From Deltaproteobacteria bacterium (GTDB lineage Bacteria > Desulfobacterota > Desulfobulbia > Desulfobulbales > Desulfurivibrionaceae), in contig JAPLJG010000098.1 of assembly GCA_026388735.1 (NCBI GenBank), forward strand, positions 20,424-66,498: DNA of 46,075 nucleotides, written 5' to 3'. A program made the translations under genes and the position numbers. Under the pieces are notes generated by a model, which ran no database searches, was not told the origin of the DNA, and saw nothing but the letters and a program-made list of their open reading frames with translations. Within the stretch, counting starts at the first letter, position 1. Each line of letters starts with the position of its first letter. Positions 24,033 through 32,806 of this stretch are shown here, piece after piece.

Positions 24033-26366
24033 TTGGCTACGAAAAAAATATTTCCGAAGAAGAAGGGCAGCAGGGGGCAGAGCTGGACCTTGTTCAAGAT
24101 CGCGGGGGCGCTGACGCTTCTGCTCGTGCTTGCCCTCGGCTTGTACGTCCTCTATCTCGACAAGGTGATCCGCCAGAAGTTTGACGGTAAGCGCTGGGCC
24201 TTACCCGCCGTGGTGTACGCGCGTCCCCTGGAGTTGTACCCCGAGCTGCCTTTTACTCCGGCCATGCTTGCGGAGGAGTTGCAGCTTGGCGGGTATCGGC
24301 GGGACAAGGCAGCGAAAGATCCGGGCGGCTATGACCAAGCAGGCAATGTCATGCATCTGGTGACCAGGGATTTTGCCTTTCCCGACGGGCTGGAAAAATC
24401 GGCCCGGCTCACGGTGGAGTTTTCTGGCGCCGCGATCAAAAAGATATCCAGTACAGAGAGCGGGGCAGAGGTTCCCCTGGCCCGCATCGATCCGGCCCGG
24501 ATCGGCAATTTTCATCCCCTGGAAAATGAAGACCGGCTTGTTTGCAGCCGCAAGGAGCTTCCCGAGCTGCTGGCCAAGACCCTGATCGCGGTGGAGGACC
24601 GACATTTCTACACCCATTCCGGGGTTGATCCGCTGGGAATCCTGCGGGCCATGTTCGCCAATATCCGCGCTGGCAAAACGGTGCAGGGCGGCAGCACCCT
24701 GACCCAGCAGCTGGTGAAGAACTTTTTCCTCAATAACGAGCGTACCCTGCAGCGCAAGGTCAATGAGGCGATCATGGCCCTGCTGCTGGAGGTGCATTAC
24801 AGCAAGGACGAGATCCTCACCGCCTATGCCAATGAGATTTTTCTCGGCCAGGATCGGGGCAGGTCGGTGCATGGTTTCGGGTTGGCGAGCCAGTTCTATT
24901 TCCGGCGCGAATTACAGGATCTTTCCAATGGTCAGATTGCCATGCTGGTGGGGATGATCAAGGGCCCTTCCTATTATGATCCGCGCCAGGACCCCAAGCG
25001 CGCCCTGCTGCGGCAGCAGGTGGTCCTCGAGGTGATGCGTGCCGAAGGCGTGATCACGGAGAAGGCATACCGCATCGCCATGGCTTCCGGCTTGGAGGAG
25101 AGCGGCTCGGTGCAGAGCGGGTTCAACCGCTATCCTGATTTTCTCGAACTGGTGCGCCGCCAGCTGACCCAGGAGTATCGCGAGGAAGATCTCACTTCCA
25201 ATGGCTTGAAGATCCTCACCACCCTTGATCCCCAGGTGCAGAAGCAGGTGGAAAAGAATCTCCGGGAAACCCTCCCGGCCCTGGAAAAACGGAGAGGGAC
25301 CAGCAAACTTGAGGGAGCGGTGATTGTCAGCAGCCGGGAGGGCGGGGAGATCCTGGCCCTGGCTGGAAGCCGCGACGCCATGCAGGCCGGGTTCAACCGG
25401 GCCCTTGATGCCCAGCGCCCCATCGGCTCGCTCATCAAGCCGCTGGTCTATCTGACGGCCCTGGGCAACGGCTACACCCTGGCAACCCCGGTGCAGGATA
25501 CCTCCTTCAGCCTGACCACTCCCGGGGCCAAGGCGTGGCGGCCGGATAATTATGATAAGAAAGAACATGGGTCGGTGCCCTTCTACGAGGCGTTGGCCCA
25601 TTCCTATAATCTGGCCACGGTCAAGATCGGCATGGATGTCGGGGTGGAAAAGGTGGTGGCCAATCTCAAGCAGGTCGGGATCAACCGGGATTTCAAACCC
25701 TATCCTTCCTTCCTGCTGGGCACCGCGGAGCTGTCGCCCCTGGAGGTGGCCCAACTCTATCAGCTCTTTGCCACGGGCGGTTTCTATCAGCCGCAACGGT
25801 GCATCAGCAGCGTGCTGACCGTGGAGAGCAAGGTGGTCCAGCGTTACGGCCTCACCGTGGAGCAGCGTTTTGCGCCCCAGGAGATCTTTCTGCTCAATAC
25901 CGCCTTAAAGCGGGTGGTGACTGAGGGCACCGCACGGTCGCTGGCCCAGTATCTCCCTGCCTCGGTGGGGGCAGCCGGCAAGACAGGAACCACGGATGAG
26001 CTGCGGGACAGCTGGTTTGCCGGCTTTACCGGAAATCGACTGGCCGTGGTCTGGATCGGCCGTGACGATAACAAACCGACTGGGCTTACCGGGGCCAGCG
26101 GCGCCATGGTGGTGTGGGGCAGGATCATGCAGTCGCTCCATCCCCAGCCCCTGGAGCTGATCGAGCCGGAGGGGATTGAGTGGGCCAGGCTGGATGCGGG
26201 AAGCTATTCCTCCTCCGCAGATGTCAGCCGGGACAATGTGGTCCTCCCCTTTGCCTCAGGGACAATGCCCGGTGGGGCAACCCCGGCTTCCGGCCCGTCT
26301 GATCCCGGTCAGGAGAAGAAGAGCAGTCCGGGGATATTGGATACGATCCGCGGCTGGTTTCATTAA
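24033..26366 (+). CDS. mrcB: Penicillin-binding protein 1B (glycosyltransferase-transpeptidase)
   Basis: A 777-residue bifunctional peptidoglycan synthase. A basic cytoplasmic N-terminus and one membrane helix (about 22-45) precede a UB2H domain (VVYARPLELYPELPFTPAML), the feature that marks PBP1B. The GT51 domain follows with catalytic E188 in AVEDRHFYTHSG, QGGSTLTQQLVKNFFL and ILTAYANEIFLGQ. The transpeptidase domain has S466-L-I-K, S524-Y-N and K650-T-G-T, all three penicillin-binding motifs. The only reasonable start is a TTG at 24033 with a weak ribosome site, so the exact N-terminus is uncertain. A TPR lipoprotein gene follows. Confidence 0.94.
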   Translation: MATKKIFPKKKGSRGQSWTLFKIAGALTLLLVLALGLYVLYLDKVIRQKFDGKRWALPAVVYARPLELYPELPFTPAMLAEELQLGGYRRDKAAKDPGGYDQAGNVMHLVTRDFAFPDGLEKSARLTVEFSGAAIKKISSTESGAEVPLARIDPARIGNFHPLENEDRLVCSRKELPELLAKTLIAVEDRHFYTHSGVDPLGILRAMFANIRAGKTVQGGSTLTQQLVKNFFLNNERTLQRKVNEAIMALLLEVHYSKDEILTAYANEIFLGQDRGRSVHGFGLASQFYFRRELQDLSNGQIAMLVGMIKGPSYYDPRQDPKRALLRQQVVLEVMRAEGVITEKAYRIAMASGLEESGSVQSGFNRYPDFLELVRRQLTQEYREEDLTSNGLKILTTLDPQVQKQVEKNLRETLPALEKRRGTSKLEGAVIVSSREGGEILALAGSRDAMQAGFNRALDAQRPIGSLIKPLVYLTALGNGYTLATPVQDTSFSLTTPGAKAWRPDNYDKKEHGSVPFYEALAHSYNLATVKIGMDVGVEKVVANLKQVGINRDFKPYPSFLLGTAELSPLEVAQLYQLFATGGFYQPQRCISSVLTVESKVVQRYGLTVEQRFAPQEIFLLNTALKRVVTEGTARSLAQYLPASVGAAGKTGTTDELRDSWFAGFTGNRLAVVWIGRDDNKPTGLTGASGAMVVWGRIMQSLHPQPLELIEPEGIEWARLDAGSYSSSADVSRDNVVLPFASGTMPGGATPASGPSDPGQEKKSSPGILDTIRGWFH

Positions 26367-26473
26367 ACACAGCGGAAGAACCGGGAAGAACGAGTTTCTC
26401 CGCGCCGCTGCGGGGAGGGGATGGTGTTGGGATGCTTGCCTGGGCGGGAAAACACGAAACAAGGGAAAACGGG

Positions 26474-26998
26474 ATGAAGCGGAAAGCACGGAACCATGTA
26501 TGGCAGATGGGCTGGAAGGTCGGGTTGCTCTTGGCTTTGACTCTGGTTATGCACGGCTGTGCAGGGAAAACACTTGTAGATCAGCCCACCGCACCTGCGC
26601 CGGTCTCCCGGTCCGGCCAAACTCCTGCGCCGAGTGAAGCTCCTGCTCCCAGCCCCGGCAATGAGTCGGTGCCGGTGCCGAAAGAAGGGAAGGCTGCCGC
26701 GACCTTGCTTGCCAGTGCCCGCCAGAATATCCAGGCCGGGCAATTCAGCCAAGCCGAAATGGTGCTGGAGCGCGCCCTCCGGCTGGAACCCCGCAACGCC
26801 AGACTCTGGCACGAGATGGCCCAGGTGAAGTACGGGGAGAAGGATTATAAGCAGGTGGTCCAGTTCTGTATCAAGTCGAAAAGCCTGGCCGGAAAGGATC
26901 ATGATTTGATCCGGCAGAACTGGCTCTTGATGGAAAAGGCGTATCTGCAACTGGGGGAACCGGAGAAGGCGAGGCAGGCGAGAAGCAAAGCCGGATGA
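26474..26998 (+). CDS. TPR-containing lipoprotein
   Basis: 174 residues. A basic start and hydrophobic segment end in LVMHGCAG, an atypical but plausible lipoprotein signal. A Pro/Ala/Ser-rich spacer (DQPTAPAPVSRSGQTP...) leads to two or three TPR units (LLASARQNIQAGQFSQAEMVLERALRLEPRNARLWHEMAQ). The ATG at 26474 follows AAGGGAAAACGG; the frame is open 14 codons further upstream. It lies 107 bases after the PBP1B gene in the same direction. In other bacteria outer-membrane lipoproteins activate PBP1B; whether this one does is an attractive guess, not shown by sequence. Confidence 0.8.
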   Translation: MKRKARNHVWQMGWKVGLLLALTLVMHGCAGKTLVDQPTAPAPVSRSGQTPAPSEAPAPSPGNESVPVPKEGKAAATLLASARQNIQAGQFSQAEMVLERALRLEPRNARLWHEMAQVKYGEKDYKQVVQFCIKSKSLAGKDHDLIRQNWLLMEKAYLQLGEPEKARQARSKAG

Positions 26999-27034
26999 TG
27001 GTGTTTCTTCTTATCCATTTCCCCACAATTTTTG

Positions 27035-27298
27035 CTATCGTTTCAGCTGCCTATAGACGTCATCATCATTACGCTTGCCGATGAGCGCCACTTTCAGGAT
27101 ATCATCTTCCACCCGGTAAACGATCCGATATTCCCCAATGTCGGCACGGCGAAAGGGGTAACCAATCAGCGCTTTTGAGTCGTTTGGTTCAGGGTTTTCC
27201 ATCAAGCCGAACACCTTGTTTGCCACCTGCCGGAACTGCTTCGGCGGCAACTGTTCGAGAAAACCCAAGGCTTTTTTGGTCAGATCGAGTTTAAGCAT
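27035..27298 (-). CDS. RelE/ParE-family toxin
   Basis: An 87-residue basic protein with the RelE/ParE fold pattern: an N-terminal helical hairpin (ALGFLEQLPPKQFRQVANKVFGL) and a C-terminal sheet (GYPFRRADIGEYRIVYRVEDDILKVALIGKRN). The Arg residues after GYPFRR and in GEYRIVYR are the usual active-site region. Its start overlaps the end of the antitoxin gene upstream by eight bases, the usual arrangement of a type II module. Such toxins cleave mRNA on the ribosome or inhibit gyrase; the branch is not clear. Confidence 0.9.
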   Translation of the reverse strand: MLKLDLTKKALGFLEQLPPKQFRQVANKVFGLMENPEPNDSKALIGYPFRRADIGEYRIVYRVEDDILKVALIGKRNDDDVYRQLKR

Positions 27299-27533
27299 GC
27301 TGCTCTTTCAGAGAGGCCAAACTCTTTTCCGTCCCGACATACCCTTCCTGTTCTGCCCCGAGAGCCTTCTGTGCCCAGTAGGCGTCTTCCATTTCCGTGA
27401 GGCGTTTGTATTCCTCATAAGAAAGTAAGACCGCAGTCTTTCTCCCGGTTTTGTCAACAATCACCGGCTCAACCCTGGAGATATCAAGGTATTTTCCGAA
27501 CCTGTTTTTTAATTCCGTGGCTGTAATTTCCAT
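27291..27533 (-). CDS. Phd/YefM-family antitoxin
   Basis: 80 residues. The N-terminal Phd/YefM DNA-binding part (MEITATELKNRFGKYLDIS...VIVDKTGRKTAVLLSYEEYKRL) is standard, and the acidic C-terminus should wrap the toxin. The ATG at 27533 has AGGAGGTGG in front, a strong ribosome site; a longer in-frame start is not needed. It is the first gene of the pair and likely represses its own promoter, which lies in the A/T-rich stretch around 27540-27590. Confidence 0.92.
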   Translation of the reverse strand: MEITATELKNRFGKYLDISRVEPVIVDKTGRKTAVLLSYEEYKRLTEMEDAYWAQKALGAEQEGYVGTEKSLASLKEQHA

Positions 27534-27607
27534 AAGACCACCTCCTGATAAAGCTAAAGTAATCAATTTAGCTAAACTAGTCAATCAGGTTTACTGATCT
27601 CCCTTCT

Positions 27608-27931
27608 CTACACCCCGTCTTCCCCGTCTATTTGCACCTCTTCCTTGGGTTTTTTGGTGCGACGACCCGGTTTGGCCAGAATTTCCAGATAAAAGGATTC
27701 GAGCTGTTTCGCTTCGGCCTCATCAATGGATTTGTTGATGGCGGACACATGAATCACCTCAGCGCTTGCCTCATCAGCCCCGTACCGGCAGTCAAAATCC
27801 CAAAAATCGACCGTAGCGGGAAGCGGCTTATTCCGTTCTCTTTTTAAATATTTTCGCACTTCAAATTTGATGGCTTCAACCAGCCTTGGAACTTTGATCT
27901 TTGGGTGGGTCAACTTAAAGTTTTTTTTCAT
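27608..27931 (-). CDS. DUF6172-family protein
   Basis: 107 residues. The N-terminal pattern KNFKLTHPKIKVPRLVEAIKFEVRKYLKRERNKPLP and the central VDFWDFDCRYG match what I know of the DUF6172 family, followed by INKSIDEAEAKQLESFYLEILAKPGRRTKK. There is no known function. It sits between two toxin-antitoxin pairs, all on the minus strand, but has its own GGAACC ribosome site and no toxin or antitoxin character. Confidence 0.78.
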   Translation of the reverse strand: MKKNFKLTHPKIKVPRLVEAIKFEVRKYLKRERNKPLPATVDFWDFDCRYGADEASAEVIHVSAINKSIDEAEAKQLESFYLEILAKPGRRTKKPKEEVQIDGEDGV

Positions 27932-27963
27932 TGTGGTTCCAAGATGAAGGTAGGGATAATTCC

Positions 27964-27998
27964 CTGATTCTTTGATTTGGTAGAGGAAACTAGGGGAG
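27964..27998 (+). repeat. Imperfect direct repeat, copy A
   Basis: CTGATTCTTTGATTTGG is identical to the start of copy B at 28652, and the next 18 bases agree at 13 positions. The two copies bracket the second toxin-antitoxin pair. Confidence 0.6.
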
Positions 27999-28077
27999 TG
28001 TCCCTACTTTTCCCGTCTTCGCCCCAGACGCGGGCGAGGGTTTTTCAGAAAGAGGAGGAGTGGCGAGGCGAGAAAAT

Positions 28078-28338
28078 TTAGCTTCGGTAGACTTCCCGGC
28101 GGTGGCCGACCTTGACCACCCAAACGGTCAGTTGCGTGTCTTGTATCGAATAGATGATGCGGTAATTTCCCTGGCGAAGGCGGTATTTTTCCTGGCCGGA
28201 GAGTTTTTCGCAACCAAGGGGCCGGGGATTTGCGGCAAGGCTTTCTATTCGCTCGATGATCCGTCGCAGGTCGTTTTTTGGGATGGAATCCAGATCCTTC
28301 CTGACCGAATCCTTGAAAAAGAGGTTATAAACGGCCAT
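28078..28338 (-). CDS. RelE-family mRNA interferase toxin
   Basis: An 86-residue RelE. Typical signatures are KDSVRKDLDSIPKNDLRRIIERIESL, GCEKLSGQEKYRLRQGNYRIIY and the C-terminal VWVVKVGHRREVYR, which carries the Arg and Tyr of the RelE active site. It cuts mRNA in the ribosomal A site when freed from its antitoxin. It overlaps the end of the antitoxin gene by 14 bases, so the pair is co-translated. Confidence 0.93.
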   Translation of the reverse strand: MAVYNLFFKDSVRKDLDSIPKNDLRRIIERIESLAANPRPLGCEKLSGQEKYRLRQGNYRIIYSIQDTQLTVWVVKVGHRREVYRS

Positions 28339-28558
28339 TGGCCTTGAGCTCTTTCAGGACGGTTTCGTAGGAAACCAGCGGCTCGTTGAGCCGCTCTTCA
28401 AAGGCGGCCAAGTCTTCAGCGTCCTCGGCCAGTTCATGGTGGATCGCTTCGTTGACGATATCGGAAAGGGATCGGGATGTCGCCAGAGCCTTGTGCTGAA
28501 GCGCCCGGTGCATGGCGGGGTCAAAATATACAGTTGCTCTTTTGGTGAGTGTGCCCAT
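28325..28558 (-). CDS. CopG/RHH-type antitoxin of the RelE pair
   Basis: 77 residues with an N-terminal ribbon-helix-helix (LTKRATVYFDPAMHRALQHKALATSRSLSDIVNEAI) for DNA binding and an acidic C-terminal half (ELAEDAEDLAAFEERLNEP) for toxin binding. The ATG at 28558 has ACAGGAGGAAC in front; an in-frame upstream start is not needed. It probably represses its own promoter in the A/T-rich region around 28580-28640. Confidence 0.9.
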   Translation of the reverse strand: MGTLTKRATVYFDPAMHRALQHKALATSRSLSDIVNEAIHHELAEDAEDLAAFEERLNEPLVSYETVLKELKANGRL

Positions 28559-28651
28559 CGTTTGTTCCTCCTGTGGGCAATTTAACGTCATAACGTTATG
28601 GCGTCAAGTGGTTTGGTGTGTCCCTTAATTAAGTATTATGTCCCCATAATT

Positions 28652-28686
28652 CTGATTCTTTGATTTGGGAGGCGGAAGTAGGGGAG
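28652..28686 (+). repeat. Imperfect direct repeat, copy B
   Basis: Second copy of the repeat at 27964, with CTGATTCTTTGATTTGG exact and TAGGGGAG shared at its end. It lies between the RelE antitoxin gene and the hsdR stop codon. Confidence 0.6.
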
Positions 28687-28699
28687 CGGCCATACTATT

Positions 28700-31570
28700 T
28701 TACGCCACCATGCCCCGCACAAACACTTCCACAAATTGCTTCATCTTCTCCAAAATCCGCTCACCGATCGACCTTGCCTGTAGCACACTGGGGCGGTTGT
28801 CCAAACAATTAAAGATGTCTTCACGCAACGGTTCCTGCTCGCTGAAAATGTAGGCGTCAATCAGGGACTGGAACTGCTTGCGGTCCAGATGCTCTTCCTC
28901 GCAGAGCTGCCCCAGAGCCAACACCTTCTGCTCCTGCCAGTATTTTTCAAACTCATCGGTGATGGCGTCGGCATCGTCGATTTTTGGTAATTGCTCTTCG
29001 ATAAATCTTTCAATAAGCTCCCGCTTGCTGCGCAGGTCGATCTGTCCGCCCAACAGATCCAAGATAGCCTTCTTCTGCCGCCCTTTCTCTTTATGCTCTG
29101 CCTGTTTCAGCTTGGCGAGCAGCTTGAGGATATAGGCCACATTGATCACGTCGCGGTGGATCAGTTCTAGCTCAAAATCCACATCCTCCAGGATGGAGCT
29201 TTTCTCCTTCTTCCGCTCGCTTTTGACCTTATCGTACAGATCGAGATACTTGCTCTTGTAATCCTCGAAACTCTGCTGGGTCATGGGCAGGTCGGCCCAG
29301 TTGAAATCGGCGAACGAGGTGAGCACATTGCGGATACGCATCAACTCGCGGAAGGCCTGGATAAATGACAGCTCCTGCTCTTCGCTTGCCAGGTCGTCAA
29401 CGCTTTTCACCGTGGGCGCAATTTTTAGCAGCTCGGCAAAAGCAAGGCTAAACTTCCGGACAATTTCCTCATAGGGCGGCAGCAGTATCACCTCCCTGGC
29501 CTCCTTATTGGAAAACAGGGCGATGGCGTCATCGGTATCTTTTTTCAGGTTGCGGAAGCAGAGGATATTGCCGTGGGATTTCTGTTCGTTCAGGATGCGG
29601 TTGGTGCGGGAAAAGGCCTGAATCAAACCATGATGTCGGAGCTTTTTGTCTACATAAAGGGTATTGACTTTCTTGGCGTCAAACCCGGTGAGGAACATGC
29701 TCACCACCAGCAGGATATCGAGCCTTTCCTTATCCGGGGAGCCTTCCTTCTCCCGTTCCTTGAGGCGCTTGCTGATATCCTTGAAATAGTTCTCGAACTG
29801 CTGCCCATCCTTGGTGGAAAAGGCGGTCCTGTACATCCCGTTGTAATCGGTAATGAATTGATCCAGCTTCTCCCGACTGTGGCTGGTCGTGTAAGTTGCC
29901 TGTGATTCAGCCGCCATCAAATAATCGTCTCCCGGCAACAGGCCGGTGGCGTCCTGATCTTCTTCGTTGGCGGTGTAGGTAAAGATGGTGGCAACTCGCA
30001 GGTCATGCTCACCCGTTTCTTTTTTTGCCTGAAACAGCTCGTAATACTTGATCAGGTTTTCGATGCTGCTCACTGCGAAGATGGCTGAATACTCCCGCCG
30101 GTGAGTCTTCTGGTCGTGGTAACGGATGATGTAATCGACGATCTTTTCAAGCCGGATCGGCGAGTCGAGCACCTCCCTGGCGTCGATGTCCTCCACCTCG
30201 ATATCGACAAAGGTGTTGGACTTGTTTTTATACCGGCCGATATATTCCACAGCAAAGCGCAGCACATTCTCGTCACGGATGGCGTCGGTGATCACATACC
30301 TGTGCAGACATTCGCCAAACAAATCCCTGGTGGTGCGCTTGCCAAGGTCGTTTTTTAGGGCGTTGTCGGCAAAGATGGGGGTGCCAGTAAAGCCGAAAAG
30401 CTGGCTGTTGGTAAAAAAGCCGGTGATCTTCTTGTGGGTGTCGCCAAACTGGCTGCGATGGCATTCGTCAAAGATAAACACCAGTCGCTTGTCGCTCAGG
30501 TGTTCCATGCTTGGCCGGTACCGGTTGTTGGAGATGGCGTTGTTCAGCTTTTGGATGGTGGTGACGATCAATTTGGTATCATCGCCAAACTGGCGGACCA
30601 GCGATTTGGTGTTGCTGGTCGCATCTACGCTTTCTTTCTTGAAACTGTTGAACTCCTTCATGGTCTGATAGTCCAGATCCTTGCGGTCCACCACAAAAAC
30701 AACCTTCTCCACCTCGGGCAGGTCCATGATGATCTGGCTGGCCTTGAATGAGGTCAGGGTCTTGCCCGAGCCGGTGGTGTGCCAAATATAGCCGTTGTCG
30801 CGGCTCTTGTGCACCTGGTCGATAATCGCCTCAGTGGCATAATACTGATAGGGCCGCAGCACCATCAGAATCTTGTGGGTTTCGTTCTGCACCACATAAT
30901 GGGCCAGCATCTTGCCCAGATGATCGCGGTTCAGGAAGGCAGCGCTGAAATCGGTAAGCCCGGTGATGTTTCGATTATTAACATCGGCCCAGCAAAAGGT
31001 CTGCTTGAAGGACTGGCGTCGGTTGTTGGCGTAATACTTGGTGTTGACCCCGTTACTGATCACGAAGATCTGCACGTACTGGAACAGGCCGCTGTTGGCC
31101 CAGAAAGTATGGCGCTGGTAGCGGTTGATCTGATTAAATGCCTCTTTCAGCTCCAGCCCCCGCCTTTTCAGTTCGATCTGAACCAGGGGCAACCCGTTGA
31201 CTAGCAGGGTGACATCGTAACGGTTTTTATACGTCCCCTGCACGGAGACCTGATTGGTGACCTGGAAAAGATTCCTCCCCCAATCCTCGGAGTCGAAGAA
31301 CAGCACATAGAAGCTCTCGCCATCATCCCGGCTGAGCTGCAAGCGGTCCCGCATGGTCTTAGACTTGGCAAAGACATTGCCCTTGGCCAGATGGTTGAGG
31401 ATAACCCCGAACTCCCGCTCGGAAAACTCGACACTGTTAAAGGCCTCAAGCTGTGCCTTTAGATTGGCCAGCAGGCTCTCCTCATCATGGATGGAGGCAT
31501 GGGCATAGCCAAGGCCAATAAGCTGGCTGATCAGATCGTTTTCCAATATGGCTTCGGGTTGAGTACTCAT
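28700..31570 (-). CDS. hsdR: Type I restriction enzyme R subunit
   Basis: 956 residues. The N-terminal PD-(D/E)xK nuclease has D119 and E133-L-K135 (NRYDVTLLVN...VQIELKRRG). The SF2 translocase follows with Walker A HTTGSGKTLTSF (K near 270), DECH box FIFDECHRSQFGD (D near 368), FGFTGTPIF and LIQAFSRTNRIL. The C-terminal helical part binds the methylase core. With HsdM and HsdS it translocates and cuts unmodified DNA. The start overlaps the hsdS stop (ATGA). It appears intact and is the last gene of the abi_2-hsdM-hsdS-hsdR operon. Confidence 0.96.
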   Translation of the reverse strand: MSTQPEAILENDLISQLIGLGYAHASIHDEESLLANLKAQLEAFNSVEFSEREFGVILNHLAKGNVFAKSKTMRDRLQLSRDDGESFYVLFFDSEDWGRNLFQVTNQVSVQGTYKNRYDVTLLVNGLPLVQIELKRRGLELKEAFNQINRYQRHTFWANSGLFQYVQIFVISNGVNTKYYANNRRQSFKQTFCWADVNNRNITGLTDFSAAFLNRDHLGKMLAHYVVQNETHKILMVLRPYQYYATEAIIDQVHKSRDNGYIWHTTGSGKTLTSFKASQIIMDLPEVEKVVFVVDRKDLDYQTMKEFNSFKKESVDATSNTKSLVRQFGDDTKLIVTTIQKLNNAISNNRYRPSMEHLSDKRLVFIFDECHRSQFGDTHKKITGFFTNSQLFGFTGTPIFADNALKNDLGKRTTRDLFGECLHRYVITDAIRDENVLRFAVEYIGRYKNKSNTFVDIEVEDIDAREVLDSPIRLEKIVDYIIRYHDQKTHRREYSAIFAVSSIENLIKYYELFQAKKETGEHDLRVATIFTYTANEEDQDATGLLPGDDYLMAAESQATYTTSHSREKLDQFITDYNGMYRTAFSTKDGQQFENYFKDISKRLKEREKEGSPDKERLDILLVVSMFLTGFDAKKVNTLYVDKKLRHHGLIQAFSRTNRILNEQKSHGNILCFRNLKKDTDDAIALFSNKEAREVILLPPYEEIVRKFSLAFAELLKIAPTVKSVDDLASEEQELSFIQAFRELMRIRNVLTSFADFNWADLPMTQQSFEDYKSKYLDLYDKVKSERKKEKSSILEDVDFELELIHRDVINVAYILKLLAKLKQAEHKEKGRQKKAILDLLGGQIDLRSKRELIERFIEEQLPKIDDADAITDEFEKYWQEQKVLALGQLCEEEHLDRKQFQSLIDAYIFSEQEPLREDIFNCLDNRPSVLQARSIGERILEKMKQFVEVFVRGMVA

Positions 31571-32790
31571 GCGAACATTTGGTGGAGCAACCCTTTCTTG
31601 AAGGCCTGGTTTTGGATGAGTTGAGCTTTTGCTGACTCAATTTTCTTTGTCAATGTCTCTAAGAATCGGCAGATTTTATCTTTTTCTTCCCTGCATGGGT
31701 AAGGAACTGGCATTTTATAAAAATCCGCATTTGTGATATTCATACGATCGTGCCTTGCTCCGAAGTTGGCAATACTATGCATGTATTTGTGCCATCCCCT
31801 GGTTTCAAAGAAATATTCAAAGTAGTCCGCGTCCTCTATTCCAAAGCGGAAAATAGAATATAGAGGTGACATAACCCCCTTTCCTAATTTATTCCTTTTA
31901 ATAGGTCCAACTGGCGCCGAGCTTGAAATCCTCGGGTTGTATACAAAATCGTCTTTAGCAACGACATAATATCCTTCAAGGTTGTTCTGATTGGCAATAT
32001 CCTTGTTAAAATAATCTTGTTGGCTGATAATTCCTTTTGTTGCCGAGTTTGTTAGCACAAAAGTAAAAACACTCTTTTGATTTTTCGTTGTTATTTTTGT
32101 AGCCAAAGTCCCCAACCGCTTCTCCTGCCAAGCCGGATACTCCTGGCCCTTTTCATCCTTGAAGCGGATCTGTTGGGAGAAGATCTTTTGCATCACCCCT
32201 TTCTTGTATTGCTCAAGCAGCTCCTTTTTGCGGCTGAGCTGCTGAATCTTCTTGTTCACGGCTGAAAGGAACGAGGCGATTTTTTGTTGTTCGGGGAGGC
32301 TGGGGTGAAAAACTTTGAGTTCATCGAATGTTTTTTGACCTAATGTTTTATTCCGCCCCGCTCCCCCAGGAGACGCCAATTCGAGAAGGTTTTTTCCTTT
32401 GCGCGTCAAAAAGAAACTCAAAAAATAGGAAGGATCAGCCAGGTTTATTTTTGCTTTGAACATCGGGAATCTATGCGAGGCTATCATCCCAATTTCTGCG
32501 TTACTAGTTTTTGCGACAGCTTGTTCCCAAGCAAAAACGATATTCAAAATCAGGGCATTATTCTTAACCCAAAAAACTCGTTTATCCCCAAGTGTCTCCC
32601 CTAAAACAGGAGTTTTATGAAACAAGCCTTTGCCGTGGGACCTGATACCAATCTCTTGATAAAACCGACCGTCTTCAACATCAACGCCATCCGCAACTCT
32701 GTCAAACAACTCTTTAGTTCTATGATGAGACCACTCCCCATCAAACTCGGAGAAACGCAGCGGAGGCACTCTTTGCATATTCTTTTTCAT
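31567..32790 (-). CDS. hsdS: Type I restriction enzyme S (specificity) subunit
   Basis: 407 residues with the two-TRD layout: N-terminal TRD1 (PPLRFSEFDGEWSHHRTKELF...), a central conserved helix (LPEQQKIASFLSAVNKKIQQLSRKKELLEQYKKGVMQKIF), TRD2 (YPAWQEKRLGTLATKI...), and a C-terminal helix (EEKDKICRFLETLTKKIESAKAQLI...). The TRDs set the bipartite target, which cannot be read from sequence. Both TRD regions are more AT-rich than the conserved helices, as expected for swapped domains. The ATG at 32790, 17 bases after the hsdM stop, follows GGTGAGCAGG; the longer open frame overlaps hsdM and is less likely. Confidence 0.93.
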   Translation of the reverse strand: MKKNMQRVPPLRFSEFDGEWSHHRTKELFDRVADGVDVEDGRFYQEIGIRSHGKGLFHKTPVLGETLGDKRVFWVKNNALILNIVFAWEQAVAKTSNAEIGMIASHRFPMFKAKINLADPSYFLSFFLTRKGKNLLELASPGGAGRNKTLGQKTFDELKVFHPSLPEQQKIASFLSAVNKKIQQLSRKKELLEQYKKGVMQKIFSQQIRFKDEKGQEYPAWQEKRLGTLATKITTKNQKSVFTFVLTNSATKGIISQQDYFNKDIANQNNLEGYYVVAKDDFVYNPRISSSAPVGPIKRNKLGKGVMSPLYSIFRFGIEDADYFEYFFETRGWHKYMHSIANFGARHDRMNITNADFYKMPVPYPCREEKDKICRFLETLTKKIESAKAQLIQNQAFKKGLLHQMFA

Positions 32791-32806
32791 GTCCTGCTCA
32801 CCTTCC

